DNA of 64,000 bases. It comes from Rhodospirillales bacterium. GTDB taxonomy: Bacteria > Pseudomonadota > Alphaproteobacteria > Rhodospirillales > Casp-alpha2. The stretch lies in contig JAEPQO010000005.1 in NCBI GenBank assembly GCA_017640505.1, positions 62,001 through 126,000 of the forward strand. Reading direction: 5' to 3'. Shown in pieces: positions 9,528 to 17,564 of the stretch (within the stretch, counting starts at the first letter, position 1; each line of letters starts with the position of its first letter). The position numbers and the translations under genes are program-made. The notes beneath the pieces are model-generated. The model searched no databases. It was given only the letters and a program-made list of their open reading frames with translations, and was not told the origin of the DNA.

Positions 9528-9570
9528 TGGAAAAAAGTACACTGAGGCGCAGCCGAGGGACTTTTTTCCA
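9528..9570 (-). terminator. Hairpin terminator, copy 2 of the palindrome family
   Basis: Arms TGGAAAAAAGT (9528-9538) and ACTTTTTTCCA (9560-9570) are perfect 11-mers. On the minus strand the element begins 8 bases after the FMN oxidase stop and ends in a six-T run, as expected for an intrinsic terminator. It shares AAAAGTCCC and GTGTACTTTT with the hairpin at 9345-9383, in opposite orientation. Confidence 0.65.
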
Positions 9571-9577
9571 GCAACGA

Positions 9578-10687
9578 TCAGTACCCTTCCTCCAGCAGCG
9601 GAAACGCCGACAGCTTGTGCGGCACGTTGACCGTGTCCGGTTCCAGGTAAAGATGCTCGGGCCCCAGCTGGTCGAAGCCGGTCAGACCGAGGTTGCCAAT
9701 CACGCTCCGTACTTCGTCCTCCAGCAGGTTCAGCATGTGCACCACGCCTTCGGGTCCGGCGGCGGCGAGTGCCAGCCCCTGCAGGCGGCCGATGCCGACT
9801 GCATCGGCGCCGAGCGCGATGGCCTTGACGATGTCTGTGCCGCGCATGATGCCGCCGTCCAGGATGATGCGCGCGCGGCCGTCGACGGCCTTGACCACCT
9901 CCGGCAGCACGGCGGCACCGCCGCGCCCGTGGTCGAGCTGACGGCCGCCGTGGTTCGAGACATAGATCGCATCGCAGCCTTCCTCGACGGCGATCTCGGC
10001 GTCCTCCGCCGTCGCGATCCCTTTCAGGATCAGCGGAATGTCGTACTTGTCGCGGATGCGCTTGAAGTCGTCCCAGTTGAACGACCGCTGGTATTCCTCG
10101 CCGACGGCCTGCGTCTGCCGGCTGACCGACAGGAAGCCCTTGGCCTTGTCGCGTTCGCGCCGTCCGTAATAGTCGAGGTCGATGGTGAAACAGAACGCCA
10201 TGTAACCGTTGTCGATGGCGCGGTCGATGTGGTCGTCGACCCAGTCGGCATCGCCCCGCACATAAAGCTGGAAGATGCGCCCGGCATCCGGCGCCGCTTC
10301 GGCAACGCCCTCGAGACCCGGCTTGCAGACCGAGCTCAGCATGTGCATCGCGCCGTATTCGCCGACCGCCTGCGAGACGCCTGCCCCGCCCGACGGGTGG
10401 AACTGCTGCAACGAACCGATCGGCGCCATGATCACCGGCAGCTGGAACTTGCGGCCGAGGAACGACACCGACGTATCCAGATCCCTGACGTCGCGCATGA
10501 CGCGCGGCCGGAACGCCAGGTGATCCAGCGACATGCGGTTGCGCTTCTGCGTGGTTTCGGTTTCCGCGCCGCCGACGAGGTAATCCCACGCCCCGTCGTC
10601 GAGCTTGGCGCGCGCTGCCGGCACGAATTTGTGAAGGACCGGATAAAGGCTTGCGACGTCGTCCGCCGTTTTCTGACCATCAGCCAT
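9578..10687 (-). CDS. FMN-dependent alpha-hydroxy acid oxidase/dehydrogenase
   Basis: A 369-residue TIM-barrel flavoenzyme of the lactate/glycolate oxidase family. Seen: MAPIGSLQQFHPSGG in the FMN phosphate region, K222 in LILKGI, the catalytic H246 with R249 in SNHGGRQLDHG, and DGGIMRGTD. It oxidises an (S)-2-hydroxyacid to the 2-oxoacid, reducing oxygen or a quinone. It is 40 bases downstream of the RraA-type aldolase gene, which suggests they act on the same small oxo/hydroxy acids. There is no N-terminal cytochrome domain or membrane anchor. Confidence 0.9.
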   Translation of the reverse strand: MADGQKTADDVASLYPVLHKFVPAARAKLDDGAWDYLVGGAETETTQKRNRMSLDHLAFRPRVMRDVRDLDTSVSFLGRKFQLPVIMAPIGSLQQFHPSGGAGVSQAVGEYGAMHMLSSVCKPGLEGVAEAAPDAGRIFQLYVRGDADWVDDHIDRAIDNGYMAFCFTIDLDYYGRRERDKAKGFLSVSRQTQAVGEEYQRSFNWDDFKRIRDKYDIPLILKGIATAEDAEIAVEEGCDAIYVSNHGGRQLDHGRGGAAVLPEVVKAVDGRARIILDGGIMRGTDIVKAIALGADAVGIGRLQGLALAAAGPEGVVHMLNLLEDEVRSVIGNLGLTGFDQLGPEHLYLEPDTVNVPHKLSAFPLLEEGY

Positions 10688-10727
10688 TTGTTGTTTCTTC
10701 CCTTTTATGTTTTTCGTTCGTTTGATC

Positions 10728-11216
10728 TTAGTGTTTCGGTTCTTTGCAGACGATCACCGCATCCAGGTCGGCATAGACGTAATCGCCCGGGTTGATGACG
10801 ACGCCGCCAAAGCGGAGCTCGACGTCGGCCAGGCCGATGCCGTCAGTGCGCGGGCGCATGGCCGTGCTCTTGAGCGCCTTGACGCCGAAGTCCAGTTCGG
10901 CGAACTCGTGGATGTCGCGGACGGCGGCGTTGAAGATCATCCCTTCCCAGCCCTGCTCGCAGGCCTCGGTCGCAATGTTGCCGCCGCAGAGCGCACGCCG
11001 CATCGAGCCGCGCCCGTCGATCACCAGCACCTTGCCCTTGCCGCCGCGGCGGATGACGTCAAGGATCCCCTTGTTGTCCTCGTAGGTCGAGAACGTCACC
11101 GCCTCGCCGTGGAAACACGAACGCTTGGCGAAGTCGTAAAACATCAGCTCGCAGACCTGCGCGCTCGGGTCGTCGTCGCAGATGTCGGCACAGCGGACGA
11201 TGTCTTGGTCGGTCAT
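10728..11216 (-). CDS. RraA family protein (possible 4-hydroxy-4-methyl-2-oxoglutarate aldolase)
   Basis: A 162-residue protein of the RraA/HMG aldolase fold. Seen: FHGEAVTFSTYEDN near the N-terminus, GKVLVIDGRGSMRRALCGGNIA, the GW-GMIFNAAVRD segment with the conserved Arg-Asp, and GVVINPGDYVYADLDAVIV at the end. The family contains RNase E inhibitors and class II pyruvate aldolases that split 4-hydroxy-4-methyl-2-oxoglutarate or oxaloacetate. The partner is an alpha-hydroxyacid oxidase and the region is catabolic, so an aldolase or decarboxylase role is favoured. Confidence 0.8.
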   Translation of the reverse strand: MTDQDIVRCADICDDDPSAQVCELMFYDFAKRSCFHGEAVTFSTYEDNKGILDVIRRGGKGKVLVIDGRGSMRRALCGGNIATEACEQGWEGMIFNAAVRDIHEFAELDFGVKALKSTAMRPRTDGIGLADVELRFGGVVINPGDYVYADLDAVIVCKEPKH

Positions 11217-11238
11217 TTATCGATTGCTCCCCAGTGAA

Positions 11239-11244
11239 ATTATA
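11239..11244 (-). promoter_or_regulatory. Candidate -10 element upstream of the RraA-like gene
   Basis: A perfect TATAAT on the minus strand, 23 bases before the RraA-like start, in the short divergent region with the ABM gene. The -35 is poor (GTCAAA at 17-base spacing). GGGGAG 10 bases before the ATG is the ribosome-binding site. Confidence 0.35.
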
Positions 11245-11353
11245 CGTGGATTGGTATTTTTTTTGACGGCGGACTCTACGAACTCTTGGGCGAAGGGTCC
11301 ATCGTCATTACATTAGAGGAAACCGATCAAGTTCAAGTCCAGAGGAGGCCCCC

Positions 11354-11647
11354 GTGAGCAAGTTCGCCATTTTCGTTACCGTCAAGATCAAGGAAGGCAA
11401 GGTCGACGAGTTCCTGTCCCATGCCCATGTCAACGCCACCGCCGCCGTGCGCGACGAGCCGAACTGCCACATGTTCCGCGTCATGCAAAACCAGGACGAC
11501 CCGAACACGATCCACTTCTTCGAGGTCTATACCGAGGCCGCCAGCCTGGATTATCACCGCGAGACGCCGCACTACAAAGCCTACGACAGCGCCGTCGGCG
11601 ACCTCATCGCGGACAAGTCCATCGTCAAGGTCGACCTTTTGCAGTAA
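11354..11647 (+). CDS. Putative quinol monooxygenase (ABM domain)
   Basis: A 97-residue single-domain ferredoxin-like dimer protein of the antibiotic biosynthesis monooxygenase family. It opens KFAIFVTVKIKEGKVDEFLSHA and has the typical HxFRVMQNQDDPNTIHFFEVYTEAASLDYHRETPHYKAY. YgiN-type members oxidise quinols without a cofactor. The GTG start is preceded by GAGGAGG. It is transcribed away from the RraA-like gene and meets the MFS genes convergently. Confidence 0.85.
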   Translation: MSKFAIFVTVKIKEGKVDEFLSHAHVNATAAVRDEPNCHMFRVMQNQDDPNTIHFFEVYTEAASLDYHRETPHYKAYDSAVGDLIADKSIVKVDLLQ

Positions 11648-11657
11648 TCCTGCCGCG

Positions 11658-12902
11658 TCACTTCTCCTCCCGGAACTGCCACGCCATGAACATGGCGCCG
11701 GCGAACATGACCGCGCCGATCACCGTCCACGCGTACCCATAGGCGTTGCCCGTCAGATCGAGGATGAGACCGAACAGCGGCGGGCCGACAACGCCGCCGA
11801 TGGACCACGCGACGGCGTTGTAGCCGATCCCCGAGCCGACCAGTTCCGACGGCACCGTTTCGGCCGTCATCGACAGCACCAGCGCGGCGTAAGACGCCAT
11901 GGCGAGGCCCATGACGGCGGCCATCACCATCAGCGACCAATTGGGCCACGCCGGGCCCATGGTCATCGTCGCGGCGCAGACGACGAGGCTCGACGACACG
12001 ACGGCGACGGTGATGCCCTTGCGCCGCCCCTTGAGGAACACGTCCGAGATATAGGGAAAGCCGACCCGGCCGATGGCGCTGGCACCCTGCGCGAAGGCGA
12101 CCCCCATGGCGGCGACCGGCTGCGACGCCTGCACCGCGTCCTTCAGAAACAGCGCCATGTAGGTGAACAGGCTCGACTGGCCGGTATTGTACATGATCGC
12201 GGAAATGCAGATCACGTTCATGTTGCGGTTGGTGACGACGGTCTTGAGGTCATTCAGCAGCCGCTGGATGCCCCCCTCCGCGGCGCGTGGCTTTCGGGTC
12301 AGCGGCAGCCACGCGAGCGCGGTGACGAACGTCATGCCGACGGCGATCCACAGCACCTGGCGCCAGTCCATGAAGGCGGCCAGCACGCCGCCGCCGGCAC
12401 CGATCACGCCGCCGAGCGGCACGCCCAGTTGCTTGAGGCCCATCGCCGTGCCGGTCCACGCCGGCGGGAACCAGCGCATCACCCCCTTGGCCGTCGCCGG
12501 GTTGACGAACGAATAGCCGAGCCCGGTCAGGAAAGATGCCGCCAGCGCCGGGCCAAACGAGCCCGCGAGCGCGAACCAAAGCGTGCCTGCCGACATCAAC
12601 AACATCGAGCCGAACAGCGTCCAGCCGACACCGAAGCGGTCGGTGATGGCGCCACTGGGCAACGCCGACAGCAGTTGTGCGCCGAACACCATCGACATGA
12701 ACAGCCCGAACTCGGCGGCGGTGACATTCAGGTCGACGCGGATCACCGGCCCCATCGCCATGATCGACAGGTAACACGACGTGCCCACCGTATGGACGAG
12801 ACCCAGCAGGAAAATCCTTGCCCGCCAGGGATTGAACCCGGTTGGTGGGCCGGCGGGATTGTCCCCTTGCGGCGAAGGCTGCGCAGGCGTGTCAGCGCTC
12901 AC
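11658..12902 (-). CDS. MFS transporter
   Basis: A 414-residue carrier with about 12 membrane helices. It contains MFS motif A-like SGAITDRFGVGWTLFGS between helices 2 and 3 and a matching second-half motif around SDVFLKGRRKGI. It overlaps the upstream MFS gene by 11 bases, so the two are co-translated. The two carriers are clearly related (SxNRWFP-like, TAMGLKQLGVPLGG in both), suggesting tandem duplication. A substrate is not evident; organic-acid uptake is the simplest reading beside acyl-CoA genes. Confidence 0.88.
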   Translation of the reverse strand: MSADTPAQPSPQGDNPAGPPTGFNPWRARIFLLGLVHTVGTSCYLSIMAMGPVIRVDLNVTAAEFGLFMSMVFGAQLLSALPSGAITDRFGVGWTLFGSMLLMSAGTLWFALAGSFGPALAASFLTGLGYSFVNPATAKGVMRWFPPAWTGTAMGLKQLGVPLGGVIGAGGGVLAAFMDWRQVLWIAVGMTFVTALAWLPLTRKPRAAEGGIQRLLNDLKTVVTNRNMNVICISAIMYNTGQSSLFTYMALFLKDAVQASQPVAAMGVAFAQGASAIGRVGFPYISDVFLKGRRKGITVAVVSSSLVVCAATMTMGPAWPNWSLMVMAAVMGLAMASYAALVLSMTAETVPSELVGSGIGYNAVAWSIGGVVGPPLFGLILDLTGNAYGYAWTVIGAVMFAGAMFMAWQFREEK

Positions 12903-14130
12903 CGCGTGCCCCTTCCTTGAAGACGAAAATCAGCAACACCAGCCCGACGGCGACGATCCCCGCCGTCACCAGCCATGCCGCGTCATAGCCGCCCCAGTTG
13001 TCGACGACCCAGCCGAAGACGATCGGTCCGGCCATGCCGCCCAGATGCACACCGACCATGTTGACGCCCATGGCCGAGCCGGCGAGGCGCGGTTCCACCG
13101 CCTCGACGGCGATGGCCTGCACGACCGGCGCGAACGACGCGATGGTGATGCCGAGCGCCATCGCCAGCCCCAGTCCGGCATAAAGGCCCGGCCCCGGCCC
13201 GACGAACGCCATCAGGACGAGGAACACCGCCGCCGCGCCGCAGATCCACGCCACCAGTTGCCCCCGGCGGCCGACGAAATACCGGTCGGACACCACGCCC
13301 CAGCCGATCCGGGCAAAGGCGCTCGACGTCTGCGCGAGACCGATGGCGAAGCCTGCCGTTTCCTGGCTCGTCTTGACGACCGTCGTCAGGAACAGGGTCA
13401 GGAAGCCGAAGAAATTGGTCTGCCCGACGTTCAGTAATCCGTTCAGGATAGCGTAGATGTTGAAGTTCCAGTCCTTCAGCACCTCGCCCAGATTGGCGAC
13501 GATGCTGCGCCGCTGATCCTTCGGCAACGGCACGTGATAACGCACCAGCACCAGGCAATAGATCCCGTTCAAGATCATCAGCGCGGCAACCCCCCACATG
13601 ATCGACTGCCAATGCACGTGTGCCGCCAGCGCGCCGTTGCCGGCCGCGATCACGCCGCCGATGGGCACGCCCACCTGCTTCAGGCCCATGGCCGTGCCGC
13701 GCCGTTCCTTGGGAAACCAGTCGAGCACACCGCGCGCCGTCGACGGGTTGGTCATGCAGTACGCGAAGCCCATGACGAACATCGCGCCCAGGCACTGGTA
13801 ATAACCGTCGGCAACCGCCAGCATCACGGCGGCGATCAACATCAGGATATGCGCGAACACCAGGGTGCGGCCGACGCCGAAGCGATCGGTGATCGCGCCG
13901 GCCGGCATCGACCCCGTGGCCTGCGCCGCGTAATAGGCGGATACGAACGCGCCGAACTCGGCGGCGCTCAGGTTCAGGTCGGCGGAAATGACCGGCGCCA
14001 TGGCCATCACGGAGACGACGTTCGTCGTGCCCACCACATGAGAGAAGATCAGCGCCGGCAACCGGCCGATCCAGGGATTGCCCCCGGCATCGAAACGGGC
14101 GCCGCCCGGACTGTCCGCTTCTCCGCTCAA
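12892..14130 (-). CDS. MFS transporter, paralogue of the adjacent carrier
   Basis: A 412-residue 12-helix carrier. PAGAITDRFGVGRTLVFAH is motif A, and GTAMGLKQVGVPIGGVIAAG is shared nearly word for word with the following carrier. It starts within the last 4 bases of the alkaline-phosphatase-superfamily gene and ends 11 bases inside the next MFS gene. This tight packing shows it belongs to the acyl-CoA operon that starts at 18.7 kb. Confidence 0.88.
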   Translation of the reverse strand: MSGEADSPGGARFDAGGNPWIGRLPALIFSHVVGTTNVVSVMAMAPVISADLNLSAAEFGAFVSAYYAAQATGSMPAGAITDRFGVGRTLVFAHILMLIAAVMLAVADGYYQCLGAMFVMGFAYCMTNPSTARGVLDWFPKERRGTAMGLKQVGVPIGGVIAAGNGALAAHVHWQSIMWGVAALMILNGIYCLVLVRYHVPLPKDQRRSIVANLGEVLKDWNFNIYAILNGLLNVGQTNFFGFLTLFLTTVVKTSQETAGFAIGLAQTSSAFARIGWGVVSDRYFVGRRGQLVAWICGAAAVFLVLMAFVGPGPGLYAGLGLAMALGITIASFAPVVQAIAVEAVEPRLAGSAMGVNMVGVHLGGMAGPIVFGWVVDNWGGYDAAWLVTAGIVAVGLVLLIFVFKEGARGER

Positions 14131-15377
14131 GACTGCAACGCCCGTCCGTCCATGCCGTCCGTACCAAGGCCGAGATGCCGCATGGCCGTCGGCGCAATGT
14201 CGACGGGCGAGGTCTTATCGCTGATCGCTGTACCGGCGGCAAACCCGCCCCCGGCCAGGATCAGGAACGGGCTCTGTTCGTACTTCCCGAGACCGCCGTG
14301 CTGTCCGCAGCCGACGTTGTTGGAAATCTTCAGATCGCCCTGGAAGGCATAACCGGTCCCCGGCAGCCCGCCCTCGCCCGCCGCCTCGCTGGCGGCGCCG
14401 ACAACGACGATATCGAGCCCGTCGTTCGGATCGAGACCCAGATTACGCATCTCGTCCCCCGTGACGACCGAGCCGATCCGCGCGTCCGCGCGCAGATGAT
14501 CGGCGATGGCATCGCGGCGATCCTTGGCGAGGTCACTCAAATAAATCGTCGCCGACATGCCCTGCGGCGCAATGGCGACGTCAGGCGATCCCGGGCCATC
14601 CTTGAGCCCGATGTCGATCAACATATCCTCGAGGTCGATCACCTCGGCCACGGTCTCGTGACCGTGATCGGACGCGACCATGAACAGCACCTCGCCGCTG
14701 TCGATATCGGACCGGATGTTGTCATAGACACGGCCCGCCTGCGCATCCGCCGCGCGCACCACGTCGATATGCGCGGGCGAGCCCAATGCGACGCCATGCT
14801 GCGTATGATCCGGTTCGCACATCCACATCAGGGACAGCGCCGGTTTACGGTCGTGCAGAATTTCGTCTATGAAGCGCTGCGTCAGCGCCGCATCCCCTGC
14901 CGCGTCGTGACCGGTGCCATGCGGCTCGAGCGTGACGCGGCCCGGTCCGAACGCGACGTCACGATGGATCATGTGGCCGTGCCCGTCGGGATCAAGGAAG
15001 ATCCCCGCCCCCGGCGACGCATTGGCATAGATGACCGCGCCGCCCGCATCCTTCACCCGTTCGGACATGGTTGGCACCTTGAGCGTCCGGCCCTTGGCAG
15101 CGTGCAGCTTGTCGCGGAAATCCGGCGGCCCGACGGAATAGACCTTAAGCCCCTCGCCGTGATCGAGCGCGATGGCGTTGCCCTGAAGGCCGTGCGTACC
15201 CGGCAGACATCCGGTAGCGATGCTTGCCGCCGTCGTCCGCGTGGTGGACGGGAAAACACCGCCGTGATTCTGGCAGTGCACGCCCGCTTCGGCGATCCGC
15301 ATCAGATTTGGCGTGTGTTCCGCGCCGACCATGTCGGCACGCAGCCCGTCGCAGATGACGATGACGACTCTTTTCAT
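14127..15377 (-). CDS. Alkaline phosphatase superfamily hydrolase (NPP-like)
   Basis: A 416-residue protein of the nucleotide pyrophosphatase/phosphodiesterase branch. Metal ligand D10 is in VICDGLRADM; the nucleophile region is FPSTTRTTAA (residues 42-50), followed by GCLPGTHGLQGN. Further metal ligands are in CEPDHTQHG and SDHGHE. No signal peptide is seen from the chosen start (ATG 15377, preceded by GGGAAG). An ATG at 15416 would add 13 basic residues. Homologues hydrolyse phosphodiesters or phosphonoacetate. It sits between acyl-CoA metabolism and carriers, so it may act on a phospho- or phosphonate substrate. Confidence 0.83.
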   Translation of the reverse strand: MKRVVIVICDGLRADMVGAEHTPNLMRIAEAGVHCQNHGGVFPSTTRTTAASIATGCLPGTHGLQGNAIALDHGEGLKVYSVGPPDFRDKLHAAKGRTLKVPTMSERVKDAGGAVIYANASPGAGIFLDPDGHGHMIHRDVAFGPGRVTLEPHGTGHDAAGDAALTQRFIDEILHDRKPALSLMWMCEPDHTQHGVALGSPAHIDVVRAADAQAGRVYDNIRSDIDSGEVLFMVASDHGHETVAEVIDLEDMLIDIGLKDGPGSPDVAIAPQGMSATIYLSDLAKDRRDAIADHLRADARIGSVVTGDEMRNLGLDPNDGLDIVVVGAASEAAGEGGLPGTGYAFQGDLKISNNVGCGQHGGLGKYEQSPFLILAGGGFAAGTAISDKTSPVDIAPTAMRHLGLGTDGMDGRALQS

Positions 15378-15459
15378 GTTCTTCCCGCTCTTATCCGCCC
15401 TCTTCCTTCGAGACACGCGCTGAGCTCGTTCCTCGGGATGAGGGCTTTCTTCTTATTTC

Positions 15460-15499
15460 CTCATCCTGAGAAGGCCGCAAGGCCGCCTCGACGGATGAG
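15460..15499. repeat. Nested palindromic element
   Basis: CTCATCC (15460-15466) pairs with GGATGAG (15493-15499), and GGCC-GCAA-GGCC forms an inner hairpin. It resembles the short CTCATCCTGAG-type palindromes scattered in alphaproteobacterial genomes. It lies just after the acyl-CoA synthetase stop on the minus strand and may stabilise mRNA or partly terminate. Confidence 0.45.
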
Positions 15500-15506
15500 C
15501 ATTGTT

Positions 15507-17564
15507 TTATTCCGCCGTAATGACCAGACCGTCGACGGCGAAGACGCCCTTGCCCTCGCCGCAAACGATCATGGGATTGATTTCAGCATCCAGCGGCGGT
15601 TTTTCAATTGTCGCAAGTGACGAGATTTTGACGATGGCATCGGCCAGCGCCGCCAGATCGCCCTTCGGCAGATTGCGATAGCCCCGAAGCGGCGCCAGCC
15701 CCTGCACTTCGTCGATCATGGCCAGCGCATCCGCTTGCGATACCGGTGCCATGCGGATGGCGCTGTCCCCATAGACTTCGGCGAGGATCCCGCCCGGCGA
15801 GAGCACGACGACCGGACCGACCTGCGGATCCAAGCGGAAGCCGACAAGCACTTCGCCGACGCCCTTCACCATCTCCTCGACCAGGAAGCGGTCGAGCGTG
15901 AGGTCCGGCATGTGCTTCGCGACATTGGCCCTGATCTCATCGATGGCGTCGGCCAGTTCGACGTCGGACCCCATGCCGAGTTTCACCGCGCCCGCCTCGG
16001 TCTTGTGCGGCAGATCGGCGGAGAGTGCCTTCACCGCCAGCGGATAGCTGAGCCCGTGCGCGTCGCCGGCACCGGATATCACCGCATGCGGCGCCACCGG
16101 CACGCCAAGGCTGGCGAAGACCGCCAGCGACTCCGCCTCGTCCTTCGGTATGACGGTCTTGCCGTCGGCGGACGCATTTGCCGGGATGGCGTCACCCGCA
16201 GGCGCCCGCCACTGAAAGAACGCGCGCATGGCATCAGCGCAGGCTTCCGGCGTTCGGAACGCGGCAATACCGGCGTCCGCCAGCAACCTGAGCGACGCAT
16301 CCGCCTGCGGCACCATGAAGGCACTGACGGGCTTGGACGCCTCGCCGCCAACCTCGACGATCGGGGCCACGGCAAGCTCGGGATGGAACTGTGCCGACGA
16401 GCCGACGACACAGACAACCGCATCGCAGGCGTCGCTTTCCAGCAGGGCTTCGAGCGCGGCGCCATAGACGCCTTCCCGCGTGCCCGCCATGGTCAGATCG
16501 ATCAGCGGCCCGCGCCCGATGGACAGGTTGAAATCCTTCAACCGCTCGTGCACCGCTTCGGGGGCGGGAATGACATCCAGCCCCGCCGCCCCCAGCCGGT
16601 CGACCACGGTGGACGCGCCGCCGCCGGTCGTGGTCATGACGCCGACCCGCTTGCCCTTGGGCGGCTTCTGTCCCATCAGCAGCGGCGGCATCTCGAACAG
16701 CGTTTCCAGCGTTTCGATCCGCACAATGCCGTTGGCGCGGAAGAACGCATCGACGGCCTTGTCCTCGCCGGCCAGCGCACCGGAATGCGACAGGGCCACG
16801 GCCTGGCCCGCCTTGGAGCGGCCGAGCTTGTACGCCATCACCGGTTTGCCGGCATCGAACGCGCGCCGTGCGGCCCGGGCCAGCACCGGTGCATCCCGAA
16901 GGGCTTCGAGGAACAGCAGGATCGCGTCCGTTTCCGGATCGTCGACCAGCACATCGACCAGCTCGCCGACGCCGACATCGGCCTCGTTGCCGACCGACAG
17001 CATCCGCGAATAGCCGATGCCCCGGGCGGCGCCGCGCGACAGCAGCGTGCCGAGGATGGTGCCGGACTGCGACACCAGCCCCATACGGCCCACCGGGACG
17101 TCGTCCATTTCCAGCACCGCATTGACCGACAGCGTCAGCCGGCTCGCCGGGCAGATCACGCCCATGCTGTTGGGGCCCAGAATGCGCACCCCCGCCGCGG
17201 CGGCGACGGCCAGCAGTTCGTCCTGTTTCGCTTGGCCCTCGGCGCCGGTCTCGGCGAAGCCGTCGGAATAGATCGTCGCCACTTTGACGCCGATCTCGCC
17301 GCATTGCCGGACCGCGTCGATGACGTAATCGGCGGGCACCATGATGAACGCCTGATCGCACGGACCATCGATGTCGGCGACGCTTTTGTAAGCGCGCAAA
17401 CCCTGCACCTCGTCGCGGGACGGGTTCACGGGATAGATCGCACCTTTATATCCGTGCGCGGCGAGGAACCGCTGCGGCCGGCCGGTATTCTTGGACGGGT
17501 CCGCAGATGCGCCCACCAACGCCACACCACGTGGCGTCAGCAGCGCCTGAACGAGATCGCTCAT
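15507..17564 (-). CDS. ADP-forming acetate--CoA ligase family protein (acyl-CoA synthetase)
   Basis: A 685-residue fused NDP-forming acyl-CoA synthetase. Domain order: CoA-binding Rossmann domain (ALLTPRGVALVGASADPSKNTGRP onward), succinyl-CoA ligase-like domain with SHSGALAGED near the middle, then an ATP-grasp domain (SYPLAVKALSADLPHKTEAGAV ... VGFRLDPQVGPVVVLSPGG). It makes acyl-CoA from acid, CoA and ATP, or the reverse. The start ATG shares bases with the acyl-CoA dehydrogenase stop (ATGA), so they are translationally coupled. A longer upstream frame exists but overlaps the dehydrogenase and is composition noise. Confidence 0.9.
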   Translation of the reverse strand: MSDLVQALLTPRGVALVGASADPSKNTGRPQRFLAAHGYKGAIYPVNPSRDEVQGLRAYKSVADIDGPCDQAFIMVPADYVIDAVRQCGEIGVKVATIYSDGFAETGAEGQAKQDELLAVAAAAGVRILGPNSMGVICPASRLTLSVNAVLEMDDVPVGRMGLVSQSGTILGTLLSRGAARGIGYSRMLSVGNEADVGVGELVDVLVDDPETDAILLFLEALRDAPVLARAARRAFDAGKPVMAYKLGRSKAGQAVALSHSGALAGEDKAVDAFFRANGIVRIETLETLFEMPPLLMGQKPPKGKRVGVMTTTGGGASTVVDRLGAAGLDVIPAPEAVHERLKDFNLSIGRGPLIDLTMAGTREGVYGAALEALLESDACDAVVCVVGSSAQFHPELAVAPIVEVGGEASKPVSAFMVPQADASLRLLADAGIAAFRTPEACADAMRAFFQWRAPAGDAIPANASADGKTVIPKDEAESLAVFASLGVPVAPHAVISGAGDAHGLSYPLAVKALSADLPHKTEAGAVKLGMGSDVELADAIDEIRANVAKHMPDLTLDRFLVEEMVKGVGEVLVGFRLDPQVGPVVVLSPGGILAEVYGDSAIRMAPVSQADALAMIDEVQGLAPLRGYRNLPKGDLAALADAIVKISSLATIEKPPLDAEINPMIVCGEGKGVFAVDGLVITAE

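Noticed and set aside
9345-9570. CRISPR-like or attachment-site repeats
   Set aside because: Only two palindromic units in opposite orientation with a T-run at gene ends; this is the form of terminators, not of a CRISPR array or att site.
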